Shown here one piece after another: positions 12,701-26,373 of a stretch of 64,000 bases of DNA. Every line of letters begins with the position of its first letter. Position 1 is the stretch's first letter. The stretch is taken from positions 186,001 through 250,000 of the forward strand of contig JADNRV010000041.1 in NCBI GenBank assembly GCA_015499995.1. The letters are read 5' to 3'. The notes beneath the pieces were generated by a model that saw nothing but the letters and a program-made list of their open reading frames with translations, did no database searches and was not told where the DNA came from. Origin of the DNA: Flammula alnicola. Lineage: Eukaryota; Basidiomycota; Agaricomycetes; Agaricales; Strophariaceae. The position numbers and the translations under genes were made by a program.

Positions 12701-12983
12701 ATCGTCATGGCGCGGTTGTCCTAGGGGGAATGAGAAACTAATGGGCGAAATAAGAGAGAGGGAGACGTACGACAGAGACAAAGGAACGAGCGACGGCGAG
12801 AAAGACCTTGTTTGAGGCATCGTCAGGGTGGAGGACGACGTTGGGGGGCGGAAAAGGGGGATATTGATCTGGGGGGACGACGGCGGAGGGGTCAGAGTCT
12901 GCGCGGTTGCGGGCAGAGGGCTTTATGGTGATGTTCTGACGGATACGAGTCTGATAGTTGTGTTGAGCACCGACTGGTTCCAT
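9792..12983 (-). CDS. GDS1-type winged-helix domain protein, putative transcription regulator
   Basis: Basidiomycete protein with an N-terminal winged-helix (GDS1-like) domain and a long disordered tail, probably nuclear. ATG at 12983 (MEPVGAQHNYQ). The domain spans three exons: NKVFLAVARSFVSV, then DNRAMTIKDIAERASRYGLV, then SLSAAAQAVTTYLRTHKARC, and onward through GTAVWYLSRATGVPCPF. The rest (about 800 residues) is Ser/Pro/Asp-rich with acidic clusters and poly-Ser/Ala runs. It also has a better ordered stretch near 10600-10880 (SVYQMMLGAFQLLRRI). A 66-nt intron at 10889-10954 has no in-frame stop and could be read through. Stop at 9794-9792. DNA binding and regulation are inferred from the fold; no target is visible. 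Confidence 0.75.
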
Positions 12984-13254
12984 AAGAGAGTCGACCAGCG
13001 AGAAGAGAGAAAGGGAAGAATGGAGAACAAGTGCAGAGCTTCCGAGCTAAAATCTCAAATTACGCAGTAAACACTCACGAGCAGGACCCCATCAATCGAA
13101 TTTCGGGGTCCTTTGATCGCCGCAGATGGCCGTACCTGTATTTACACGTGTCATCCCAGCGTCATAAAAACAAAACACCATATATAGACACTAGTAATAA
13201 ACAATAACTGTACAAAGGACACTACTCAAAATATAAAATAGAATCATAGCTAAA

Positions 13255-14442
13255 TCATGCAGCCACCTATTATTACAATTGATATCAATCACAGCCCGTG
13301 GACAATCGATATCGATTCACTGACCTTCTTGGCTGGCTTCGACACGGGCTTCGAGGCAGGCTTTGACCGTGGCTTGGCAGCAGCAGTCGTTGTCTAAAAT
13401 CATTCAAAATAAGCCTCCATTAACTATCCACTGAAAAACACAAACCTTCTTCGTTGTCGTCTTCGACGCAGGGCCAGCAGCCTTCTTCACAGGGGCTTTC
13501 TTCGCAGCCGCCGTCTTCGCCTTGGCAGCAGGCGTCGTCCCCGTCACTGCCTATTCCGGAGATATCAATAAAAACACGCCATCAGACAAGTACACAAACA
13601 ATCAACTAACCTTCTTCGCCGCGCCCCTCTTGGAGGGCGCCGTTGTCTTCTTCGTGCTCGTCGTCGCCTTGGCCTTGCCTGCGAGCACCTTCTTGGGTGC
13701 AGCGGTCACCTTCTTCGCAGCAGGAGCCTTGCTAGCAGCTGCCTTTGCAGCGGGTTTCTTGACGGTCGCGGGTTTGGATGCAGGTTTGGCAGCAGCGGAC
13801 TTGGAAGGGGGCTTCGAGTTCTGCCAAATACATATCAGGACATGTCAATGAAAACCGCCGAAAATACACACCTCTTTGGACGCAGAGGCGGCCTTGGCTT
13901 TGGGCGCGAGCTTGACTTTTCCAGACGGGCCCTTGGGCAGGTAGAACAGCCCGGTCTCGGCTCCGCTCGCAATGGCGCGGTTAAGCTGCGACAAGTTGAT
14001 ACCAACAACATCGACCTTGTATTTCTCCTCCGCAAACTACACACGAACACCGTCAGCCAGCACGCTCAAAATAAATAAATAAAACCACCATGCCACAGAC
14101 CTTCTTGATAGTCAAACGAGAAACACCCTGGCGAACATCTTCCTTGTTCTCGATGATGCATTCCTAAAAACAAAAAAAGTAACGTCAGAAAAAAGAACGT
14201 GGCACGAAAACAGACCAACCAACCTTGATGATATCCTTCCACGACGGACGTCCCGTAGCAGCAGGCTTAGCCTTGCTATCAGCCTTCGCCTTGGGTTTAG
14301 CAGCAGCCTTCGCCTTGGGCGCAGCCGTCTTCTTAGTAGTAGTAGCCACCTTCTTGGCAGCAGAGCGGGGAGCCTTGGTCGCAGACGACGTCGAGACCTC
14401 AGGCGCAGGCGAAGGAGTAGGAGTAGCTTCTGTAGCAGACAT
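13255..14442 (-). CDS. Histone H1, copy A
   Basis: Linker histone that binds nucleosomal DNA at the entry/exit site. ATG at 14442. The order is a Ser/Thr/Pro/Lys-rich N-tail, then a globular winged-helix (H15) domain running RPSWKDIIK, ECIIENKEDVRQGVSRLTIKK, FAEEKYKVDVVGINLSQLNR and AIASGAETGLFYLPKG, then a long Lys/Ala/Pro tail. Introns fall after DIIK, TIKK, SASKE, AAKK and TTKK. The last exon is uncertain. Splicing at 13267 gives a VAA end with stop 13257-13255; read-through from the previous exon would stop at 13289. A TATA-type box lies about 105 bp upstream. A diverged second H1 lies 3 kb away on the other strand with most introns at the same places, so the two are local paralogues. Confidence 0.9.
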
Positions 14443-14829
14443 TACTGGTGATAAATTGTTGAGAGTAAATTGAAGATGAGAGGTGGTGGCACCGAATCGT
14501 TGAGGATGAAGACGAAAAACGTTGAAAAGATGCAGAAGCGGCCGTCCTATTTATACAAGGCGCCAGGTCGCGTCCCGCCGATCGATCACATGATGTGCCA
14601 TAGTGGCTGTGCTGACTTTCGTTGTTTGTTGATTCCATTACACTGAGTGTTGATGCGTCCAGTGGCGCGTCTGCGTCGCGTGGACCACGTGGTACTTGAC
14701 TTAGCGTTGAAGCCTAAGGCATGGAACAATGCATTGCATGTCCTCAATAACTTTCTATTGTCTTTTAGAAGAATTCAATATTCCAATTTCATCAACTGCA
14801 GCCAAAACAAGAGACTAAATATCTATCTA
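14443..14829. other. Intergenic between H1-A promoter and the ANL gene stop
   Basis: Holds the H1-A promoter on the left and the 3' flank of the ANL-like gene on the right. Nothing else recognised. Confidence 0.4.
14547..14555 (-). promoter_or_regulatory. TATA box of histone H1 copy A
   Basis: TATAAATAG on the minus strand, 105-113 bp before the H1-A start codon. A pyrimidine-rich leader (CTTCATCCTCAACG) follows it. The spacing and sequence fit a strong core promoter for a highly expressed gene. No experimental support. Confidence 0.6.
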
Positions 14830-16987
14830 TTACACCTTCCTAACCAACACAAACGCCCCATTCGTCTGCACCCTCGCCCTCACATCCATCGGCGTCCACC
14901 CATCATCCCCCTCCTCCTGCGGCTCCTGCACCTCCGCACCCCCAACACCAACATTAACATAATCCTCCACACCAACGCGCTTGCCCACCGGCGGGCCGCG
15001 CGCAAGGAGATCCCCCACAGGGTCCGCGCCGCCCTCCACCGCCTCATCGTCCACGCCCACCAGCTTGACCTCCACGTTCACGGTTGGGGGGCCGGTGTGC
15101 GCTACCGATGGCGCTACTGCTGCTGCTGCTGCCGGATCTTTGGCAGCGGTTTTGGTGGGTATATCTTGCAAGTCCAACGGATGCGAAGCGAGTATAGGCG
15201 CAGCGACGAGCGGGTGCGTGAACGCATTAACGAGCGGCACCGACAGTGCGATCCTCGCAGGCGTCAATAGCTCATTATCGACGTATCCTGCCCATCAAAA
15301 AAATAAACGAATGAGCAAATGCAACAAAGCAGCGTAATAAAAATAAAAAGCACGCACCTCCACTAACGATGACAACCCTAAGCGTGGCGGCCACGTGGCC
15401 GAGCACCTTGACCCGAGCACCGTCGAACACCAGCCGATCCCACAGACTCTGGTTCGTGATAAAGCCGTCCATGACGCCTGCGACTTTATGGCGCCACGCA
15501 AACGAGTGCAAAAACCACGAGGACTTGGCTGCGGAAATTATGCCAGACACCAGCGAGCCCAGGTGCGCGGGCTTCAGGAAAACAACGGTAGGCGATGGGA
15601 TGGGGTATTTCCGTGTTGCGATGACCTCTGCGTTTTCAGGCTTGACGTCGTCTAATCAAAGTGCATGAGTTAATGACATGACATGTCAAAACATCGAAAT
15701 AGGCACTCACGTTCATCTGCGTGGTATAGCTCAGAACTGGGAACAGATGCAAAGCTTGTGCCCTCATAAATAGCCGTGTAAGCAATAGCGCGGCCGTACG
15801 CAGTGCTCATAGAGTGCGCAGACACAATGGTGTCCAACGGCGACAAGGCATTCGACAGAGGGAACAGAGCGCGCACGGCGGCAACACCTGCGGTCATGTT
15901 CTCGTGTGTAAATTGCGCTCCGTGCACTTGGCCAGACTCGGTCTCATAGAAAGAAACAGTGAATACGTCACTTGGCTCTGAGAATCGAACGAGTTAATAT
16001 ATCGTTCCCCAACACGTAAAATAAAGACGAACTAGGCAGAGGGCTGAGAATTTTCTCGACTTTGAATCCTTCGCGTTCGAGTTCGGCGAACTTGAGGACC
16101 TTGACGTTGCTAGCCACACTAGCCATGGTCTGTGCACTGGGCTCGCCGACGACGACGATGGTGTGTTCTGTCTGGCGCTCGCTCGAGTCGTAGATGAGTT
16201 CGAGGAGTTGGGGGAGGAGGAAAGCATGGGTGATGATAGCGGAGGGGGGATGGGCCTCGAGGACGGGGGAAAGCAAGCTGGATGAGGAAAGTGTGATGGA
16301 TTTGACGGAATGAGAGGCCAGTGCAAGGTCTGCGACGACGAATTCTAGCGGTGGAAATGATTTGTCAGATGGAAATCGTAGACTTGGATTGAGAAATGTG
16401 GGTACCGAGACAGTCGTTGAGCAACAGAAGAACGATTGAGTTTTGGGGCTGGATACGTGAAAGGCGAAGAAGACCTGTGCCAAAGGCAGCCGCGCGGTCA
16501 ATGAGATGACCGTTAGTTAACTAGCCAAAAACGACCGCCGGTGTTAGTATTACAGATTGGAACCAGCGCTTATTCCCAAACTTATCGTACCTTTGTCGAC
16601 CACAAGGTTCTAGGGGCCTCCACCTCGGGTTTGACGAAATCCGCGAGGATATGAACATCTTTTCCAGGCCTTACAGGGAACTAGTGAAGAAGCAAATACA
16701 AGGAAGATGAGGACAAGAAGATGAGGACAAGAAGATGAGGAAAAGAAATTGGAAGAGAAGAGGTGGCGACTGACCCTTCCCATCAAGCCTGTGCCATAGT
16801 TTCTGTAGACAGCACTCTCGCCAGGGTTGCGTGCGCGGCCAACGTCACTCTGTCGCCCGAGGAGGATGGGGTGGACGAGAGGCTGGGGTTTGTAAAGGTT
16901 GTTGAGGAGGAAGACAGTAGCACCGATGAGAGCGAGAAGGATGGTGAGGTCGTCAGTGAGCAGGTAGTCTGAGACGGACGGGGCCAT
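14830..16987 (-). CDS. Membrane-anchored ANL-superfamily (acyl-CoA synthetase-like) protein, probably not a normal ligase
   Basis: Resembles fungal long-chain acyl-CoA ligases in its N-terminal half. ATG at 16987 is followed by one membrane segment (ILLALIGATVFLLNNLY), then the family-like stretches GRQSDVGRARNPGESAVYRN, HILADFVKPEVEAPRTLWST and IQPQNSIVLLLLNDCLEFVV. The AMP-binding P-loop, normally TSGSTGxPKG, reads ETESGQVHGAQ, which lacks the usual Thr/Ser pattern and the Lys. The adenylate motif (YGxTE) is not recognisable, and the region there reads NAFTHPLVAAPILAS. The protein stops at FVLVRKV, exactly where the hinge to the C-terminal lid domain should be, so the catalytic lysine is absent. 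Six or so exons splice cleanly, so it is not obviously a pseudogene. An intron near 16690-16745 contains three copies of a GAAGATGAGGACAA unit. It is flanked by the two H1 genes. A scaffold or regulatory role is inferred. Confidence 0.65.
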
Positions 16988-17531
16988 GGTGGTGTCAAAG
17001 TCGAGCTGAGAGAGGTGATCGCTGACACTTTACCAGGTGTTCCCGATTTGGAAAGGGTAAGGTCGGCTAATTCCTTTGCTCAGCTTTGCCTCTTGTCCTC
17101 ATCCTCTCTTCCTCTCTGTCCTCCCTGCGATCTCGCATTCACCTTGCCAGCTCCCTCTTTGCCTCTAATGTCTTCTGTACTGGATAAATGCACGGACAGT
17201 CAACCACAACGCGAGTTTAACGCGTCTGGCTTCATCCACCTTGTTCTCTCGTCTGTCACTAGCACGCGTTCTGACCCCGATAGATGGCACTTGCAAAAGT
17301 TTAGACTGGCCACGGACGGTGGCGCAACCTCTCCCACCCTCACCGCTCGCCTCCCATCACCTCTTGGCCTGCCCTTTTTTTGGCTGGAGGGAAGGTAGGC
17401 GTCCGTGCGCGCTATTCCTCCCACGTGATGCTCGATGGTGGCTCTGGGTGTTCCGAATCGACCTCCCCTTCCCCTCCTTGTTTCCCTCCTTTTCCCATCC
17501 CTCCCTTTGCACAGCCCTTGTCCACACCCAA
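16988..17531. promoter_or_regulatory. Divergent promoter region between the ANL-like gene and histone H1-B
   Basis: 544 bp between two divergent start codons. The part next to H1-B is strongly pyrimidine-rich (CCCCTTCCCCTCCTTG), as is common just upstream of highly expressed fungal genes. I see no convincing TATA box. Confidence 0.45.
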
Positions 17532-18699
17532 ATGCCTACTGCAACCAAGAAAGCATCCACCAAGGCATCCCCAAAGACGAATGCTGCTGCCATGAAGGCT
17601 CATCATGCCACCCACCCTACCTGGGTAGACATGATCAAGGTATGCGACAATCCACCTCCCTCTTTCCTCTCCAATCTCTGTCATCCACACCCTCCTCATC
17701 CTTATCTGCCTCTAGGAATGCATCGCAGGCCATCCTGAGGATGCCCGCGCAGGCGTTTCTCGTCCGACCATCAAGAAGGTACGTCACCGCCGTCCCTCCG
17801 TCAGATGTTCATTATCGCTCACACTCTGATGTCCCTCTCGCTAATATTCAACAGTTCGTTGGGGATAAATATCACATCGACCTCAATGCCGCTGCCGCTA
17901 GCCAGCTCAACCGTGCAATCACTACCGGCAACGAGAAGGGCATCTTCCTTCTTCCCAAAGGTTCGTGCTTTCTCAGAAATCTTTGTCTCATACTATCGTG
18001 TCCTCATCGTTGGGTCTCAGGTCCCTCGGGCAAAGTCAAGCTCGCTCCCATCGGGGGCAGGCCCCGCGCCGACTCCGCCAAAGAGGTGAAACAGCACCAC
18101 CTTTGTCATCCGCGCATGTTCCATCATTGCTGACATCGTACATACTTAGAATGCCCCCGTTTTGAAGAAACCTATTGCTGCAAAGGCCGCTGCCACCAAG
18201 ACCAAGCCTGTCGCTGCAAAGCCTGCCGCTGCAAAGCCTTCCACCGTCAAGAAACCCGCAGCTCGCGCTGCTGCGGCCAAGCCCAAGGCAGAGACCAATA
18301 ATAAGACCAAGGCCGCGAAGCCTGCCGCCGCCGTCACCGCTAAGAAACCTGCTGCGACGAAAAAGGCTCCCGTCAAGAAGGCCATTGCTACTCCCAAGAA
18401 GGTAGCAGCTATCAAGAAGCCTGGCGCGACCAAGAAAGCCACGACTGCAAAGAGAGGTGCTGCAAAGAAGGTATGTTTTTGTATCCTCTACTTTTGTCAT
18501 TGTAGCCTTTCTTATTATTTGTTTTTAGGCTGTTACTGGTGAAGTCAAGAAACCAGCCTCGAAGCCAAAGTCGAAGACGGCCACCGCTGCGACCAAGGCT
18601 AAGCCCGCCTCGAAAGCTAAGCCTGCGTCCAAAGCCAAACCCGCGTCCAAAGCCAAGCCTGCGTCAAAGGCCAACCCAGCTTCAAAGACTGAAGCTTGA
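17532..18699 (+). CDS. Histone H1, copy B
   Basis: Second linker histone. ATG at 17532 (MPTATKKASTKASPK), stop TGA 18697-18699. The globular H15 domain runs HPTWVDMIK, ECIAGHPEDARAGVSRPTIK, FVGDKYHIDLNAAAASQLNR, AITTGNEKGIFLLPK and GPSGKVKLAP. A Lys/Ala/Pro tail follows, ending in five imperfect copies of KAKPAS. Introns after DMIK, TIKK, SAKE and AAKK match those of copy A. An extra intron after LLPK is absent from copy A. The proteins differ at many globular-domain positions (for example ENKEDVRQ against GHPEDARA), so the duplication is old. A division of labour between the two copies is possible but not shown by sequence. Confidence 0.9.
18598..18690 (+). repeat. Tandem KAKPAS-encoding repeat in the H1-B tail
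   Basis: About five imperfect 18-bp units encode the hexapeptide KAKPAS near the C-terminus of histone H1-B. The DNA units are similar enough to expand or contract. Such Lys/Pro repeats are typical of H1 tails. Confidence 0.7.
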
Positions 18700-19074
18700 C
18701 CTGCTATTTCCTTCCTGATTTTTCTATTGTTCGCGACCCGTTGAAGTATAGGACCTTTGACAGGATGTATTTGTATCTGCGATGGATTGTCCATCGTCAT
18801 TTCTTGAGTGCTCCTGAAGTATGTAATTTTTCTGTACATATATCTACTATATGCGAGAGGCTCGACGCACATGTACATACACGATGTTTTTCCTTGATAT
18901 ATAATTTTGACCTTTGTTGTGGTAAATTATGAGATCTAAGCAACCAAGTGGTAAGAGTGACTCTTGCTTTTCATCCGTGATGACCACTTCCATCCACTCC
19001 TCTCTCTGTGACTCCTCTTCCTCGCTCTCAGTTGACATCAAGTAAACAACTCACAGTACGCGAAAGACCTCATC
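18700..19074 (+). other. Intergenic: 3' flank of H1-B and promoter of TEL2
   Basis: 375 bp between two plus-strand genes. Nothing specific recognised beyond AT-rich 3' sequence near 18830-18930. Confidence 0.4.
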
Positions 19075-22000
19075 ATGGACTCCATCATGGACTCTGATTC
19101 CCGAGCCCAGATCCAAGAACTCCTCGACCAACTGCACACCCAAATCGCGGATCTCCCAACCCTCCTCAGCCTGCTCAGCGGCCCTCTCGACGCCATCGGC
19201 CTCCTCCCGCCCCAGTTCCGCCGGTACAACACCCGCCCCCTCCCTTCCAACGCCTTGACCCTCCGGAAACACGTCCCCCAGATCCAGCGCGTGCTCCTCA
19301 CGCACATCGCCCCCGCATGGAGCGCGGTGCTCGCCGAGCCGGAGCAGCACAACGCGCACATGCTCTTGGAGCAGTATTTCTGCCCCGACGTGTTCGCCAA
19401 CGTGCTGCCGCAGGCAGGCGAGGTCGCGATGCTCGCGTATGCGACGCTCGTGTCGTCGACGGTGCCGCTGACGGCATATGCGATCCGTTTGCTGGGGCGC
19501 TTGGCTGTGGAGTATCCTGTGGACCGGCTGTACGAGGCGGCTTTTGCACGGCGGGACTTGGATAAAGTGGCGCGGGGCGTCGCTTGGGAGGACTGTGTCA
19601 GGAATATATGCATGGTTCCTGCGAAAGTGGCCAACGCGGTCGCTGGCAAGGGCGAGGATGTCCCACCGGTGCTGGAGAATGCGCCGTATTTCAATAACCT
19701 CAGCGTACGATGTGAAGAGTTGATATTTTCGTTGTCGACGAAATCGACTGCAGGTGCGTTTTCTTTTTTTGCACGTTGATGTCCTTGGTTGGATGTGTAC
19801 TGATAGTTTTACACTTGTAGATGCGTTGCCTTCCCTCGCATATTTGTTGGGCAAGCTCGTAAATATAGGACTCTTCCCTCCAAGTCCTCCCGTCGCCCGT
19901 TCGCAGCCATCCTTCTTCCAAGCGACGCTGCCCTCCATCCGTTCTCGCCTCCACTCATCATCGGCCGCTACTACTACTAACGGCTACTCTGCATTTTGGT
20001 CCTCCTTATTCCTTGCCATCCCTTCGAGTCTTGCGCTCCAATCCATCTTGACGTCGCTCTTCGCAACGCTATCTACCATCGAACCGCCGACAGACGACTC
20101 GCCGAGTAAACGCGCACGGGTGAGACAAGAAGCGGCTCTGCTCGACGCGCTGGTGGGGAAGATCACCCCGGAAAAGCAAGAGTTGTGGGAGATCGGCACG
20201 AGCTTGATGATGAGCCGCGACTGGCACGAGTCCTACGCGCGCGTCTTTGTTTGTTGGCTCTCTGGAGGGTCGCGGAGCGGTCAGGTTGATCTGAAAGGCA
20301 TGTTTTTATTTATTCCCGAGTTCGTTTGGATAACGACGGGCTGACAAGCTGGATCTCGTGCTAGTGTAGTTCTCGATGCGTTCCTTGAGATGGTTCTTGA
20401 TACGTGGTCGTCTCCTGAGCATGTCAAGCATTCGTTGATCTCGCGGCATCGGTGTGAGTATTTTTTTACCGACATCCTAGTAACGAAGGCTGACTAGCAG
20501 CTTGGTACAGATATAACATCGCTGCTACTCGTTACAGTTTCGTATTTTCCTCCTTCTTCTCCCTACGTCCAAGGCTTGGTATCGACGCCCAATTTCATCA
20601 ACGGGATCAGCATCTATATCTCGCACCTCGACCAATCCGTTCGCCGCTGTGGGATGCTTGCTGCAGAGGTCATCGCGCGCCTCTGCGACAAGAAACTCAA
20701 CTTTGACGGCTGGGAAGGCGATGAATTGAACAAAGTGTGGTGTCGGGCTCTGCGGCAGCTCGTCAAGGCGCGCGATGTAGATGCTCCTTTCGACCAGGAA
20801 GAGGCGGAGGAAGAGGTGGCAATAGAAGAGATAGCAGCACCAGGCGCTGTCGAGGCCATGGCGCATAAAGAGGATGTCCCCAGAGCAACGTTCGTAACCC
20901 CCACTGACGGGTATGATTCGGACGACTCGATGACAGGCTACGCGTCTCCGCCCTCGTCTCGGTCTGCATCGCCTACGCCCTCTGAGCTCGCCGAGATAGA
21001 GAAAGACCCCACACTCAACGTTGGGCTCAAAAAGGTTTCTCGACCCGTTTATCTCGCGCAGCTTGGAGATCTGCTCCGTGGAGGTGGTGCTAAAGTCGGC
21101 CCAGACGACCCGCATGAGGCTGACCGGATAGAAATGGCGCTTAATTCTGCGGAGGAGCTGATTCGCAAGAAGAAGGGGTATGGAACGGAGCTAGGTGCGT
21201 CTTGTTTTCGCTGGTTTATGTTCATGCTGCCGTGATATGGATCTGAGTGCGCATTTTTTTGTGCAGACGAGAATGCTGTCAATCTGGCGTACGCTCTGTT
21301 ATCGTTGCAGGACAACTTCGATCTTGAAGGGTTCTCGGATAAACGACAATGTGCCTTGAACGCTTTGGTTGCTGGTGCACCTCGGAAGGCTGCTCCGTAT
21401 GTTAACTTTTTTTTTTTTTTGGTTAATTCAGTTGGATCGACATGCTGATCTTTTGGACAGTGCACTTATTCAAGAATTTTTCAAAAACCAGTACGCTGTT
21501 GATCAACGATTTGTTGCCCTCAACGCTCTTGCACTTGGTGCTAGAGAGCTTGCGTCGTTGCCCATACCGCCTTCCAAGGTATCCGCTGATCGCACGGCGT
21601 TCCCAAGTAAAATGCTTCCAGCTCCTCTGCATCGGAAATATATTGCCGCAGGAAGGGCAGACACTGATCTCGTCCCACGTATTATGGACGACATTAGTAA
21701 ACATGCATTGGACAAACAACAGCAGTCGGCGGACAGCGTTCCAGAACTGGTTCGGGAACGTCGGCTGCGCATACAGAAACCGCGCGGAGTGACAGAGGTT
21801 ACAACCTCGCTCAACCCGTTCTCGGACCTCCAAAAACCCATTCAACCGCCCAGTACAAGGTTTTTAGACGTCGCAGCTGAATTCTTCGTCGTGCCTTTGA
21901 TCAACCAGTTCTGGGCATTCCTGCGCGACGAACAAGCCAGGGAAGACCGTACATCGCAGAATGAAGGACGCGCGCGATACCGTGGCGCAGGCACAGGCCT

Positions 22001-22481
22001 CATCCTCAACCCCCTTGTCCTCGCCCAATTTCTGAGGACACTCGCCATTCTCGTCAACGCCTCGCAAAACGCCCCTGAATGGCTCGCCATCATCGCCCCG
22101 GATTCTTTGGAGTTGGCAGTGACCCTTGGGACGAGGCCAGTGTCTCATATGGAGACGGCAGACGATGACGAAGGAGATGCAGCAGAGGACGGGCAGAAGG
22201 AGGCGTCGGTCCTTACGTCGGCCTTGGAGCTCGCCCTTGTTGTTCTCGATGGAGCGTTGGAAATTGACGGAGGGCGGATCTTGGGTCTTGAACATACTGC
22301 GCTTGTGCTTGGCCTTGGTGAATGGGCAGGAAAGGTCTTTGCTAGCCTGGAGAAGGGCCTGAAGGTCCAGGGCGGCGGCGGCATGCACGAAGCGAAACTG
22401 AGCAGGGCTGCTGCAGGCGTTTTACTGAAGGTAGATGAGCTTACGTCCAAGTGGAGAAGATCTATGTTGGATACAAGGTAA
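19075..22481 (+). CDS. TEL2: Telomere length regulation protein TEL2 (TELO2/CLK-2 family)
   Basis: TEL2, with Tti1 and Tti2, forms the TTT co-chaperone complex that matures PIKK kinases (TOR, ATM/Tel1, ATR/Mec1) with Hsp90 and R2TP. ATG at 19075, TAA at 22479-22481, about 1,000 residues over seven or so exons. The family's conserved central domain is clear: NVGLKKVSRPVYLAQLGDLL, then EMALNSAEELIRKK, YALLSLQDNFDLEGFSDKRQ, and FVALNALALGARELASLPIP. The N-terminus is alpha-solenoid-like (LRKHVPQIQRVLLTHIAPAW). A disordered acidic Ser-rich linker (YDSDDSMTGYASPPSSRSAS) precedes the conserved domain; in other organisms the linker here is a CK2 target that binds R2TP, and the DSDD site fits that. 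Its stop lies only 59 bp from the stop of the convergent reductase gene. Confidence 0.88.
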
Positions 22482-22540
22482 TATATGTATTGATTTATCA
22501 TTTGTATAACGACCGAAGACAAGGCAACGCTTAGTGGTAA

Positions 22541-24202
<1,662 letters not shown>

Positions 24203-24633
24203 CTTAACTGTGGGAGTGTTTAGATACGAAGGAAATCAGGAACTTCAGGGCATTTATAAGTACTCACGTCTATCAGATACTAATACTGACGCAATTTCCC
24301 CAGACGGAAACGTCAAATGTTGAACACGGCACGAATCCCGGGTTCCTCAGCTTTCAAGCAACCCCACCGGATGCTAGCCGGCTGGGAAGGAATAGATAAG
24401 AATATCCTTGCCATTCAGAAGATCTATGGCTGAGATTCTGAGATTGTAATTTACATAAGTACTGAGCCCAATTGTAACTAGTTAAATTGCGACTTGGACG
24501 GGCAGAAGAATTAAGAAGCCTTAACCTAAGAAAATGGAAAAAGAATTGAAATGGTTACTTGTACCAGCCAAATTCAACTTCTTTTTCAGGCTCTGACTTC
24601 TTAAGGACGGTGGCTGGGATTTATGTGGCGTTT
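24203..24633 (-). promoter_or_regulatory. Promoter region of reductase copy A / 3' flank of copy B
   Basis: 431 bp between the two tandem reductases. AT-rich, no recognised element. It lacks the GTACGCGTAC repeats found beyond copy B. Confidence 0.35.
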
Positions 24634-26274
<1,641 letters not shown>

Positions 26275-26373
26275 ATTTCTGGTGTATTCGATAAGAGGTG
26301 TGGGAGTGCCAGTAGGTTAGCCATGAATACTCGAGAGGTTATATATGTCCCAGATGAAGCAGGACCTCGGTTA

